From contig JAHBMJ010001917.1 of the NCBI GenBank assembly GCA_018398765.1, forward strand, positions 3,195-24,927: a DNA stretch of 21,733 nucleotides, in the 5' to 3' direction. Within the stretch, counting starts at the first letter, position 1. Each line of letters starts with the position of its first letter. The notes below the pieces were generated by a model. The model worked only from the letters and a program-made list of their open reading frames with translations, was not told where the DNA came from and searched no databases. The translations under genes and the position numbers were made by a program. Below, in pieces: positions 10,258-19,836 of this stretch. Source of the DNA: Chromera velia (Eukaryota; Sar; Chromeraceae).

Positions 10258-10985
10258 AAGAGAGCTCGCTGTCCTCACGGAAGACATCGGTATGACTGCA
10301 AAGAGTGCAGCGGAAAAGGTATCTGTGAACATGGGCGGGTCAGAAGGACATGCAAAGGCGCTCAGTCTGTAGAGAGTGTGGGGGGGGATCAATTTGTATC
10401 CATGGACGGGAAAGGTATTACTGCGTAGAGTGCGCTGACAAAGGAGTCTGCGAACACGGCCGACATCGTGGCAACTGCCGCGATTGTCAAGGCAGCCAGA
10501 TATGTGAACACGACAAGCGCAGAAGTCGTTGTGCAGAGTGTTAAAAAGATAACCCTGCGTTTGCAGAGTTGAGGCAGCGATAAAGGGACGCACAGAAAGT
10601 TCGCTACAGAGATGACACTGTCTTTCGGCTGAGTGTCATTGCGCGTGCAAGCGTGTCCAGGTGTCTCCGGGCCATACGGAAGGGGCGAACATTTCGATCA
10701 GCCTCAAAACGCACCCACGAGTACCTCGGTTGTTCGTTCCCCGACCTCAAACCCCACCTCGAGAAGGACGACTTCCACGGTAACCCCGGAATGTCGTGGG
10801 AGAATTACGGAAGTCTGTGGCACGTTGACCATATTGTGCCCATCATGTTTGTTGGCGCTGACGGTCGGAAGCCAGACATGGAGACACTGGTTTCGCGTCT
10901 CCACTTTTCAAATCTTTGGCCGATGTGGTTGGGGGAGAACCTTCGGAAGGGAAACAGATTTGTAGGAAAGCTGACAACAAGATAG
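10258..10985 (+). pseudogene. Broken second copy of the Cys/His-repeat HNH gene
   Basis: Repeats start as CPHGRHRYDCKECSGKGI in one frame. At 10356/10357 the sequence jumps from TGCAAA to GGCGCTC, where copy 1 has 37 further bases (9094-9130), so part of a repeat is lost and the frame shifts. The new frame carries about three and a half repeats. It then meets TAA at 10542-10544, where copy 1 has Gln, and TAA at 10581-10583, where copy 1 has Glu. It continues in the same frame through an intact-looking HNH domain (WHVDHIVP, ENLRKGNRFVGK) to a stop ending at 10985. A decayed paralogue is the simplest reading. A product starting after the second TAA, HNH only, cannot be excluded. Confidence 0.75.
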
Positions 10986-11626
10986 AGAACAGCATTTTGC
11001 GGCTGTTTCAGTATGAAACGGTTGAAAACGGTTGAAAATATTGAAAACCACTGTATGTTATGATTAGGGATTATTGTGGCAGAAGGTCAGTTTTCTGGCA
11101 GGGCATAATGAATGTCAAAGTTAGACATGGTCAAACCGTAAATCTGATCAATGGGCCATCATATCTTATTTTATTCTAGATTTTATTGACTAGTATTGAG
11201 TTTAGTATTCAAAATGTATTACTATTTGTTTAAAGAGTTGTTAAAGTTTTTTTTGTTTTCATTACTAGTACTCTAATCATAGTTCATTACTAATACTCTA
11301 CCTATAGTTTATCATTTTTACAGTTTTCAAGTAATTTTTTGGTATATCTCCACTCTAGCAAAGCCAACTTCATTTATTCATTCATTCATTCATTCATTCA
11401 TTCATATACATATTTCATCTAAATATACAATGATTTAATTGGTAAGATCATAATTTAATAATATCTAGAATAAGATTTAATAATTATATAAGAAATAATC
11501 TTGAGCGAGCCGTTTTCCTTGAGCGAGCCGTTCTCGTTGTAGCGAGCGTGAACACAGAAGTTCGTTGCTTTACTCGCGAGAGAAGATCGTGCAGTATTAA
11601 CAGAAAACGACTGATCTGAAAGTGCA
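10986..11626. other. AT-rich spacer, no gene seen
   Basis: It begins with short direct repeats of GAAAACGGTT type near 11014-11048, then turns strongly AT-rich. It holds a TTCA run at about 11377-11405. An 18-bp direct repeat at 11501-11518 and 11519-11536 (core TTGAGCGAGCCGTT) sits in a small GC-richer island just before the next coding-like stretch. A minus-strand open frame across that repeat (11455-11640) has low complexity and is not convincing. Confidence 0.55.
11377..11405. repeat. TTCA tetranucleotide run
   Basis: About seven TTCA units. This is the same motif family (TTCA equals TGAA on the other strand) as the large array in the first gene, here in an AT-rich spacer. Confidence 0.85.
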
Positions 11627-11962
11627 ATGAGTCGTGTCACTTCAACTCAGACGCAAGAGCCGCACAATGCTCTTCAGACGGCGCTAAGCATCACAAAGCA
11701 AGCACTCAAGCAATCCCAGTCTCTGCTTCTGGTATCCGTGACTAATCTTCCAGTGTAGATCGCGGAAATTATCAGCTCTCTGCAACACATTCAGAAAACA
11801 CTTTCTTCCGTCTCCAGTGTTTCCGTCTCCAGGGATGAAGAGACAAACTTGCAAGAGTGCAGCTCCGGAATCAACCCTCAAGAGACGGGCAAGCCTAGTA
11901 GTGTTTCTTTTCATAAATCAACCAGAAGAGGCAAGCGCTGGTTGACATTGCAGTGGCTCTAA
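11627..11962 (+). pseudogene. Coding-like stretch with an in-frame TAG; unknown protein
   Basis: From the ATG at 11627 the frame reads MSRVTSTQTQEPHNALQTAL and continues with Gln/Ser/Leu-rich helical-looking sequence to TAG at 11756-11758. The same frame then goes on with equally protein-like sequence (IAEIISSLQHIQKTLSSVSS) to TAA at 11960-11962. Either the TAG is a nonsense change, or a 27-bp GT-AG segment (11732-11758) is an intron, which would be extremely short but keeps the frame. It may be the 5' part of the MYND gene downstream. The region 11963-12233 contains further short open stretches but no clear gene. Confidence 0.4.
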
Positions 11963-12233
11963 ACGCTAAGCCTTCAAGGAGAGGGAGATGACAGAAACGA
12001 AAACGGTTACGTTCTTCCGGGCGCCTTCCCTTCTTCGCGTCCTTCCAGCGACTTATCAGCCACAGCTCGCCCATGGTATCCATGTCGTCCGAGGCCCTTC
12101 CACCAAGCTCCTGACAAGGCCAGAGGCTTTGGAAGCAATGCCACAGCAGATGCCTAGTTGTGAGTGCCTTCCACTAGACTGTTCCACCAAGACTTAGTGA
12201 ACCATCTTCACGTCTCTCCTCCCCCTAACTGCA

Positions 12234-12917
12234 ATGTCACCTGCTTTTGTGTACACAGCGAGGTCTTGTACAACATACCTAGTAACTGTTCTAAACTGTT
12301 CAGGTCAACTTGCAAGTGCAGAACAAGACAGTGACTGTCACCCTGCTATGATAGTTCTAATTGCAGGGAGCCATCCGGTCCCCATATCCCCAGATGAAGA
12401 CTCCGTCTTTCCGCTTGTGAACGAGACTATTCCCGTCTCTACACCCATAGACCGCGACTCGATCGTTCCATGCGCAGCCATCCCAAGCCTCACGTCTTCT
12501 AGCACGTCTTCTTTAATAATGGAACCGACCTTTGCATCTCGCAACACTTCTACAGCGCCAGCTACCCTGCAATGCTGGCAATGCGAAGACAACAGTGCGG
12601 GAAAGAGGTGCAGCCAGTGTAAAGTTGCAACTTATTGTAGCGTTGCATGTCAGAAGGTTCACTGGAAGACTCACAGAGCGAAATGCGACAGAGAGTGGGC
12701 GGGACAAGCTATGAGGGGCACAAGGAAGGAGATGGAATCAGATAGTACAGAAGTGCTGGACTTCTTGAAGAGAGTCGAGATAGCAACTAAAGCAAGAAAG
12801 CAGGTGCTTGTTAATGAGCAAATGGTAAACTTTGTGGTTGGCTGTCTCTGCATCGACGGGCCCATCAAGACGATTGGCCAAGACTACGATCGAACAGATG
12901 TGCAGAGGGACGTTTGA
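12234..12917 (+). CDS. MYND zinc-finger protein, probably truncated by an in-frame TGA
   Basis: The frame codes 227 residues. The first 110 are Ser/Thr/Pro-rich and show no domain. Residues 114-151 (12573-12686) form a complete MYND finger: CWQC, then C-x2-C, YC-x3-C and H-x3-C, with the usual HW before the last His. MYND domains bind two zinc ions and mostly mediate protein-protein contacts; some sit beside SET methyltransferase domains, and none is seen here. After the finger comes a charged helical stretch with a Lys/Arg/Glu bias. The frame stops at TGA 12915-12917, but the same frame continues as convincing protein afterwards. No acceptor and donor pair that removes the TGA in frame was found. 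The true start may lie further upstream and be spliced. Confidence 0.6.
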   Translation: MSPAFVYTARSCTTYLVTVLNCSGQLASAEQDSDCHPAMIVLIAGSHPVPISPDEDSVFPLVNETIPVSTPIDRDSIVPCAAIPSLTSSSTSSLIMEPTFASRNTSTAPATLQCWQCEDNSAGKRCSQCKVATYCSVACQKVHWKTHRAKCDREWAGQAMRGTRKEMESDSTEVLDFLKRVEIATKARKQVLVNEQMVNFVVGCLCIDGPIKTIGQDYDRTDVQRDV

Positions 12918-13118
12918 CTTGCTCATCTGATCAAAGGAGTACTAGACGCACTCGCAGCGCTCCCCAACCAGATGGTGGAGAATGCATTGGATAAAGACCC
13001 CGAAGAAAGTCTCCGAGATGATTTGCTTCATCTGCTCTACCACATTGCCAAACAAGACCTCATGCTGGAAAGGGTGAAAGCACAAGCAACGCGCCTTTAT
13101 TGGAGGTATGCAGTGTGA
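12918..13118 (+). other. In-frame continuation of the MYND protein beyond the TGA
   Basis: Directly after the TGA the same frame reads LAHLIKGVLDALAALPNQMV and on through acidic and amphipathic sequence to a stop at 13116-13118. This is 66 codons with regular helix-like spacing of Leu. A GT at 13106-13107 (GTATGC) could be a donor. The stretch is most simply the original C-terminus, cut off by one nonsense change, plausibly CGA to TGA. Confidence 0.5.
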
Positions 13119-14559
13119 AGGAAGGGTATGGTTACGTGTGGTTGAAGCGGGTCAAAGTTTTTATATCACAGTTACTCTGCTTACTTCTCAGATGGTCTGT
13201 TCATCAATCGATAGTGAATTTCTTTCTCTTTTCATTCAGTCTCAATCTTTCTTTCTTTTTTCTTTTCTCAGAGTCTGACTCAAAGTGTGAAACCTGTCTT
13301 TTTTATCACTCCCTCTATCACTTCACCTCTCTTAGTCAGACAGAACGATAAGAAGCAACCCATAAGAAGAGAGAGGGTTTTCCATTCCCCTCTATGTATC
13401 TTGGGAAAGAATGTTCTTGGTGACTCTGAAAAGTATGAAAGAAAAGAGAACTGAACTCTCGATTTCCTCTAGGATTTCTCTTTCCTTTTTCTTCTCTGTT
13501 TGAAAGTTTCTTTTCTGCAACTCCCTCTGTCACTTCACCTTTTTTGAGTTGGACAGAACAACAAGAAGCAACCCATAAGAAGAGAGAGGGTTTTCCATTC
13601 TCCTCTATGCGTCTCGGGAAAAGAACGTTCTTGGTTACTCAGAAAAGTATGAAAGAAAACAGAAGAGTACTTCTCTCTTTTTCTCACTTAGTCTCAATTC
13701 TTCGTTAATTTTATTTCTTGCTGAGTCTGGTTGAAGTTTCCTTTCATTTCACTCTCCCTGTTACTTCATTTTTCTGAGTCAGAAAGAACAACAAGAAGCA
13801 ACCTATAAGAAGAGAGAGGGCTTTACCGTTCCCTTTTACGTATCTCGGGAAAAGAAACGTTCTTGGTTACTCTGAAAAGTATGAAATAAACGTGTTCTCT
13901 CTCTCACCTGGTCTGAATCTCTTCTTTCCATTCTTTCTCTTCCTTTTTCTCTTGCATTTCAGTACTAAATTTAAACTCATTTCACTTTTTGAAGCCTTTT
14001 GCCCCTCTGCCAGATGACCTCAGATTGGAACCAGAAAGTTATTCAAATAAAGGAAAAATCATGCCGCGTGTGCTTTTTCTTCAATTGTAAACCGTTTGCG
14101 GCACAGGCTAGACCTGTACGGGCCAGCCAAGGAGGTTTGATGTGTCTAGGCGCTTTCCTTGGAAGCTGCATGTCGGACATTCGGCATTGGGGCGGGAGGC
14201 CAATCCTCCGGACATAAATCCTAATCCTGATCCTAATCCTATATGATGTTGACTCATTGTTTACTAGGTTAAAACCAAGGTTAACATGGGTTAACATCAA
14301 ATCAAACAGTAAAGTCAAATCAAACCTGGTTACTATAGTTTGAGGCTCGATCTAACAACGAAAGAAACTAGGTAAAGAATCCACGCAGGCTACTGAAGTT
14401 GAATAAAAATTGGTTGTAGTTCAAAAGCCAGTTGATTCAGACTGATATACATACTTGTAGGCTAAGTTGTAGCTAGACAGCATGCCCGCCAGCCTGCCGG
14501 CCGGGCCAGCGAAGGTCACACTGGCATTACGTGATGGATTGTCGTCTGCTCAGATAAAG
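13119..14559. other. Intergenic region without a recognisable gene
   Basis: The first 780 bases are T- and C-rich and hold three diverged copies of a longer repeat (see 13240-13895). From about 14060 the sequence is ordinary, with short CCTAAT/CCTGAT repeats at 14219-14241, GGTTAACATGG-like repeats near 14279-14297, and a GC-rich palindromic patch with GCCGGCCGG near 14495. Open frames here (for example 13999-14217) lack splice or domain support. Confidence 0.5.
13240..13895. repeat. Three diverged tandem copies of a 210-230 bp unit
   Basis: The marker AGAAGCAACC starts at 13351, 13564 and 13794, giving spacings of 213 and 230. Around it each copy has a T/C-rich part with CACTTCACC or similar, then AGAAGAGAGAGGG, a short AT/CT part, GGGAAA..GTTCTTGG, and ..GAAAAGTATGAAA. 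Copy 2 contains the perfect palindrome AAGAACGTTCTT, and the other copies have one-base variants of it. No long open frame runs across the units. Confidence 0.8.
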
Positions 14560-15242
14560 CTAAACTGTTGAGGGCTCAACGACAGAGGGGCATCCACCTG
14601 CTTTTCCTGCGACAACACTACAGGCCGCTTTTGCTGTTAAGGACCCCACCTCTTCGCCCTCTAAAGAATACTTCTTGTCCAGACCTGCATCGATGGGTAT
14701 CTCTTGAACGCTGCCAACAGCACCGTCTTGGCCCTCACGGCTATTCTGCAGGCCCTCCTTTCTTCCTCTTTCTATTTCTGTTCCGCCCTTTTGTCCGATC
14801 CCCCTCTCCCGTGCCTCCCTCTTCTTTTGAGTGAACTCAGGCTCCTGATGCTGCCGCTGCCGCTGCTGCCCACCCCGCCTCTGCTTACGCCGAGATCGCT
14901 TTGCTTCTCTTTCGGATTTTTTCGGCCCTCTCTGCGGCTTTGCTGACCTACCCTTTCGCTGCAGTCTCGGCTGGGCCTCTTTGAGAAATCGGATGAGGGC
15001 TTCCTGGTCGACCTCTATGGTGCCCTCCTTCATAAAGGCCCCCGAAGGAACGCCCCGCATCTCGTCGAGGTAAGAGTAGAAACGGTTCCTGTCATTGGAG
15101 AACGCACGATAGAGCCACCTGCCGCAAACATGTGGAGGGAGGACCGATGTATGACACAGAAATGTCCGATTTGAGTGATCCTGGCTCAATGAATCAAACA
15201 AACGGGTACGGCAAAAGCAGAAGCAGTAGACGAACAGACGAA

Positions 15243-15278
<36 letters not shown>

Positions 15279-15865
15279 CAGATGGAGTCACGGACATCCA
15301 CCCGCCCACCGCCCATCGACAGTCGCACAGAAAAAGGGGGGGGGAGACAGGAGAAAGCAAGAAAGAAAGAGAGAAAGAAAGAAAGACAAAGGGGCAGACC
15401 AATCCGTCCCTCGCGGTAAGCCCTTGTTCGTCGCCCGGCCTGTCCCTCTAGGCAAACAGACATGTTTCATAAATAGAAAGAGACGACTCCAGACTGTCAG
15501 AGAGGCAGAACAATTGGAGGTCGAAGAAACCCAAAGAGGGACAGGCAAATAGATAGGTGCAGACGGGGCAAAGCATATGACAGACTGAGCAAGTGAGAAT
15601 CACGAACACATTGATAAAGCATGAGACAGAAAGGAAAATTACAGAGACAATGAGAGAGACATGCAGACACACAGACACATGAAGGGACAGAAAGGCATAC
15701 AGGCACAAAAATAGACAGACCAAACACCCCCCTATTCCTCTCTTTTCATCACAGGCTGCGCCAGCAGTAAGGAAACCACGAATACAGGAGGTTTCTTACG
15801 CACGCACACACACCGATTGACAGACTCACGCGCACAGAGAGATAGACAGTCAGACGCACACACAC

Positions 15866-15905
<40 letters not shown>

Positions 15906-15933
15906 AGACACACACAGACACACAGACACACAG

Positions 15934-15981
<48 letters not shown>

Positions 15982-17220
15982 GGAGGGAGGGAGGGAGAAG
16001 GTTGCAGGGAGACGGGACGACAGACAGCCGGGCAGACAGACCATATCGCCTTTTCTTTCCTTTTTCTCTTCCCTTCTTTCAGACAGAGAGGGGAGAGATG
16101 CAAAGGCTCAGACATACAAAGAGAGACAGACCGACCGACCGACCAACCTGTCCGAGCCGTCCAATCTCTTCGGCACCTTGAATCCTTCTCTTCCATGAGC
16201 AGCGCGTGTGTTGTCTACCACCACGATGTCCCCTGCCCGCATTCGCATACCCACACGGTTTTCCTTCAGAGCCTCCTTCAGGAGGGCATAGCCAGAATTT
16301 CCCCCTTCCCTTTCCGGCTGCCTGTCAAGCACACCCAACACAAAGTGCAGAGGGCCATCTTTTCGAGAGGCATGCTCTGCCTCCATCTCAGTCGCCCCTC
16401 CCTCTTCCTCTGACTTCTCTCCCTGTTGAGACGGAGATGGAGAAGGGAATTCAAACACGATCGGACGGGGGTCTGCACCAGCCAAAGCGACTCTGAGCGG
16501 ATCTTCCGTCCTTTGAGCACACGACCTGAAGCTCCAGTCTGGCTCCATGAGCTCGGACAAGACCGTCTGGAAGCGCTCATCCCCGAGGGAGCTGCGGAGG
16601 CTTGAGAGCGCGGCGTCGAGGGGAGAGACGTAAAACCCCGCGCTCTCGTCTTCCCCTTCCTTTTCCTCTGGCCGCCCCTCATTGTCAGGTCGGAGCATCG
16701 CGTAGATGGCAAATTGGGGGGTCATGGGGAAGCACACAAAGTCCGTATGGATATTGAGTGGACGGTCGTTTAGGAACGCGTCCTTGTCGGATTCTAGAGG
16801 ATGGATATGACGTAGGAAGGTCACATTCTTCTCGAGAATTGAAAATGCGAGTGGATTACCCAAATAGTGTGCAATCGAGGCGACGCTGGAAAAGAGCGCA
16901 GGAGGACCGATGTGCTCCCACGAGGCGCGGACGCTCAAAGGGGTGGGGGGCACACCCTCCAGGCGGCCGGGGCCCCTCAGGACGACCACAGAAGATTCTC
17001 CCCCCCTGAGCCTCTCAAGCGCTTGCTTCACCTCATCGGACAACCCACTGGTGCCGACCTCTTCATACAGGGCTGCTGACAGAGACCCTTCCCGCGTCAC
17101 ATTATGAAGGACAGGGCCAGTGTAGGCGAAAGGAAGATATTCAATGCCCCCGGAAGCCGCTCGGCAGCAGCAGAAAACAAGAAAAAGACAGGAGACGGTC
17201 AACGACTGTGACTTCAACAT
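14560..17220 (-). CDS. Secreted-looking Fe(II)/2-oxoglutarate dioxygenase, left copy (TauD/clavaminate-synthase-like)
   Basis: Two exons on the minus strand, 17220-16148 and 15118-14560, joined in phase through a GT-AG intron, giving about 543 residues. Residues 1-24 look like a signal peptide, with a Leu/Val/Phe/Cys-rich core. The motif HTD at about 158-160 supplies two iron ligands. AAHGRE near 340-345 supplies the distal His, and DGSDRWLYRAF follows across the splice site. Together these resemble the TauD/TfdA fold, most like the clavaminate synthase/asparagine oxygenase group, which hydroxylates amino acids or related small molecules. The substrate is unknown. LRGPGRLEGVPPTPLSV fits the N-terminal part of that group. 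A Gly/Glu-rich insert separates the core strands. The C-terminal 120 residues are Lys/Arg/Gln-rich and not part of the enzyme fold. It pairs head to head with the copy at 17620-20801. Confidence 0.8.
15119..16147. repeat. Microsatellite-rich intron of the left dioxygenase gene
   Basis: The intron (1029 bp, minus-strand GT at its 16147 end and AG at its 15119 end) contains CA at 15244-15276, GAAA units near 15357-15390, CA mixtures at 15855-15960, then GA and GGGA at 15961-15996, and GACC at 16133-16144. Open frames through it are low-complexity and artefactual. Confidence 0.85.
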
Positions 17221-17619
17221 TTTGAATCCTTCGAGTAACTGAAAATTCATGGACACAAAAAGACGCTTCTGGCATGTCCCGAACAGTTCTGGCACCCAGT
17301 TGAAGAGCCAAAAAAGACTGATCGACATATGATGTACAACATTGTACAGCTGATCTGTCAGGGAATATCAGGAATCTTCTGAAGGAGACGGCTGTCATTA
17401 GCCGTCTCCGTCACATTCGGACATAGATCGGATACGCCCCGCATGGCGTATCATATCGCTTCATTCAGATCCCGTCTCCATCCATCAGAATAAAGTCTGA
17501 TACACTCTGATGAGGCCTCTGGGACACAGGAACATCGACAGACACTCCGCTGATTTCAAGTACCTGCAGCTCGTCTTCGGTGACATTTTGATACTGTCAT
17601 CTTTCGTGAAGGAATCAAA
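17221..17619. promoter_or_regulatory. Shared divergent upstream region of the two dioxygenase genes
   Basis: The 399 bp between the two start codons must hold both 5' regions. Both ATGs are preceded by a similar GGA(A/T)TCAAA. A perfect 10-bp inverted repeat, GGAGACGGCT (17384-17393) and AGCCGTCTCC (17400-17409) with a 6-base loop, lies near the middle. No TATA box could be assigned. A bidirectional promoter is an inference from layout. Confidence 0.5.
17384..17409. promoter_or_regulatory. Perfect 10-bp inverted repeat near the axis of the gene pair
   Basis: The arms at 17384-17393 and 17400-17409 match exactly around a 6-base spacer. The site could bind a dimeric factor or form a hairpin. 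It could also be a leftover of the inverted duplication, although the flanks outside the arms do not continue the symmetry. Confidence 0.55.
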
Positions 17620-18932
17620 ATGTTGAAGGTAAGGGCGTCGGCCGTCTCCAGTTTTCTGCTTGTTTTCTACTTCTGTCGAGCGGCTTCCGGGGGCATTGAA
17701 TATCTTCCTTTCGCCTACAATGGCCCTGTCCTTCATAATGTGACGCGGGAAGGGTCTCTGTCAGCAGCCCTGTATGAAAAGGTCGGCACCAGCGGGTTGT
17801 CCGATGAGGTGAAGCAAGCGCTTGAGAGGCTCAGGGGGGGAGAATCTTCTGTGGTCGTCCTGAGGGGCCCCGGCCGCCTGGAGGGTGTGCCCCCCACCCC
17901 TTTGAGCGTCCGCGCCTCGTGGGAGCACATCGGTCCTCCTGCGCTCTTTTCCAGCGTCGCCTCCATTGCACACTATTTAGGCAGTCCCCTGGCTTACTCC
18001 ATCTTCGGGCGAAACGTGACCTTCCTCCGCCACGTCCATCCTCTTGTGACGGACAAAGATTCTTTCATGAACGACCACCCACTGGATATCCATACGGACT
18101 TTGTGTGCTTCCCCATGACCCCCCAATTTGCCATCTACGCGATGCTCCGACCTGACAATGAGGGGCGGCCAGAGGAAAGGGAAGGGGAAGACGAGAGCGC
18201 GGGGTTTTACGTCTCTCCCCTCGACGCCGCGCTCTCAAGCCTCCGCAGCTCCCTCGGGGATGAGCGCTTCCAGACGGTCTTGTCCGAGCTCATGGAGCCA
18301 GACTGGAGCTTCAAGCCTTGTGAGGGCGCAACGTGGAGACGGCATGTGGACAGGTCCAGGTCCCACGCGATTCGCGCTGGGCCGCGTCCGATCGTCTTTC
18401 AATTCCCTTCTCCGTCTCCGACAAAGCAGGGAGAAAGATCAGAGGTAGAGGGAGGGGGGACTGAGGAAAGGGACACGGGAACCTCCAACAGTGTATCCCC
18501 CGAGATGGGTGAAGAGGGGGGGCAGGTGCGGGAAGGAAGGGAAGTTGGGAGGGGTGCTAGTTTTCAAAATTCAGGCGGCCCTCTGCATTTTGTGTTGGGG
18601 TTGGATGTGGTGAAGCTGCGACTTGACCGAACAGGCAGTGAGTCTAGCTATGCCCTCCTGAAGGAGGCGCTGAAGGAAAACCGTGTGGGTATGCGAATGC
18701 GGGCAGGGGACATCGTGGTGGTAGACAACACACGCGCTGCTCATGGAAGAGAAGCATTCAAGGTGCCGAAGAGATTGGACGGCTCGGATAGGTTGGTCGG
18801 TCTGTCTGTCTGTCTGTGTGTCTGTCTATCTATCTATCTATCTATCTAACCATCTATCCGTCTCTCCCTCTCTCTCGCGCGCGTTGTTTTTCGTTTTTCC
18901 TGCCTGCCTGCCTGTCTGTCTGTCTGTCGATA

Positions 18933-18996
<64 letters not shown>

Positions 18997-19041
18997 GTCC
19001 GCGTGCGTGTGCGCGTTCGTGTACGAGCGTGTATGTGTGCA

Positions 19042-19081
<40 letters not shown>

Positions 19082-19150
19082 TCTCTTGCCGGCCTCTTTG
19101 CCTGTCTGCGTGTTTCTCCTTCCTTCCTTTCTTCCCCTTTCCCTGGATTG

Positions 19151-19187
<37 letters not shown>

Positions 19188-19799
19188 CCCGCTTTCTTTC
19201 CGTGTTGTTCTGTCTCGCTCGCCACTTTTCATGTGTGTACGCTTGCGCGGAGTGTTTTCTTCCTTCCTTCCCCCCTTCCATGCTTCCTTGTTTACTTCCT
19301 TCCTTCCTCCCTTCCTTCCTTCATTCCCTTCATTCATTCATATACTCCTTCCTCCTTCTTCTCCCTCCCTTTGCTGTATTTTGTTCTTTGCAGTTTTTCT
19401 GTTGCCTTGGATGCTTTGCGGTCTTGTTCTTTTTCTCTTCTTTCCTGCGTTTTGAGAATTTGTGTCAACTTCTCTCTCTTTTCCCCTCTGTGTGTGTGTG
19501 TGTGTGTTTTTGTGCGCGCGCGCGTGCGCTCCTCACTGTGTGTTTCTTGCTGGGTTGCGTGTCATCGCATCCGTACCCTAAGCAGCAGTTTCTAAGAGGC
19601 CACATGCAGAGGATGATTCTTTCTTCCATCTTTCCTTGCGAGCTCATTTTCTTTGCTCGTGTGGCTGCTTTGTTTGTTGTTTCGTCGCTCGTCTGTTTTT
19701 TCTGTCTTTCCTTCCTCCCTCCCTCCCTCTTTGTTACCTCTTAATTTCTTGCTCTCTCTCTCTCTCTCTCCCCCCCCCCCCNCCCCCCCTCTCTCTCCC

Positions 19800-19836
<37 letters not shown>

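Larger units (their letters stand above)
16527..18313. repeat. Arms of the inverted gene duplication (near-identical patches)
   Basis: 16862-17163 equals the reverse complement of 17677-17978 at 298 of 302 positions, and 16527-16754 that of 18086-18313 at 227 of 228, by my hand alignment. Between these patches, 16755-16861 and 17979-18085 are equally long (107 bp) but match at only about 70 percent. The centre (about 17164-17676) is not conserved apart from short motifs just before each ATG. Confidence 0.85.

Noticed and set aside
10542-10583. Reassigned stop codons (TAA read as Gln) to rescue copy 2
   Set aside because: The second TAA aligns with Glu, there is also a 37-base frameshifting deletion, and TAA and TAG serve as normal ends of the other genes here.
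12899-12935. A short intron removing the TGA of the MYND frame
   Set aside because: The GT...AAG candidate joins to GAG TAC TAG in phase, which gives an immediate stop.
13240-13895. CRISPR-like array
   Set aside because: Only three diverged copies of more than 200 bp with no short constant repeat and spacer pattern, in a eukaryotic context.
14043-14318. Minus-strand frame with an Arg-Ile repeat
   Set aside because: The repeat part is a translation of CCTAAT/CCTGAT units, and the rest shows no supporting feature.
15749-16196. Cys/Val-rich minus-strand frames near the left dioxygenase
   Set aside because: They come from CA repeats in the intron 15119-16147.
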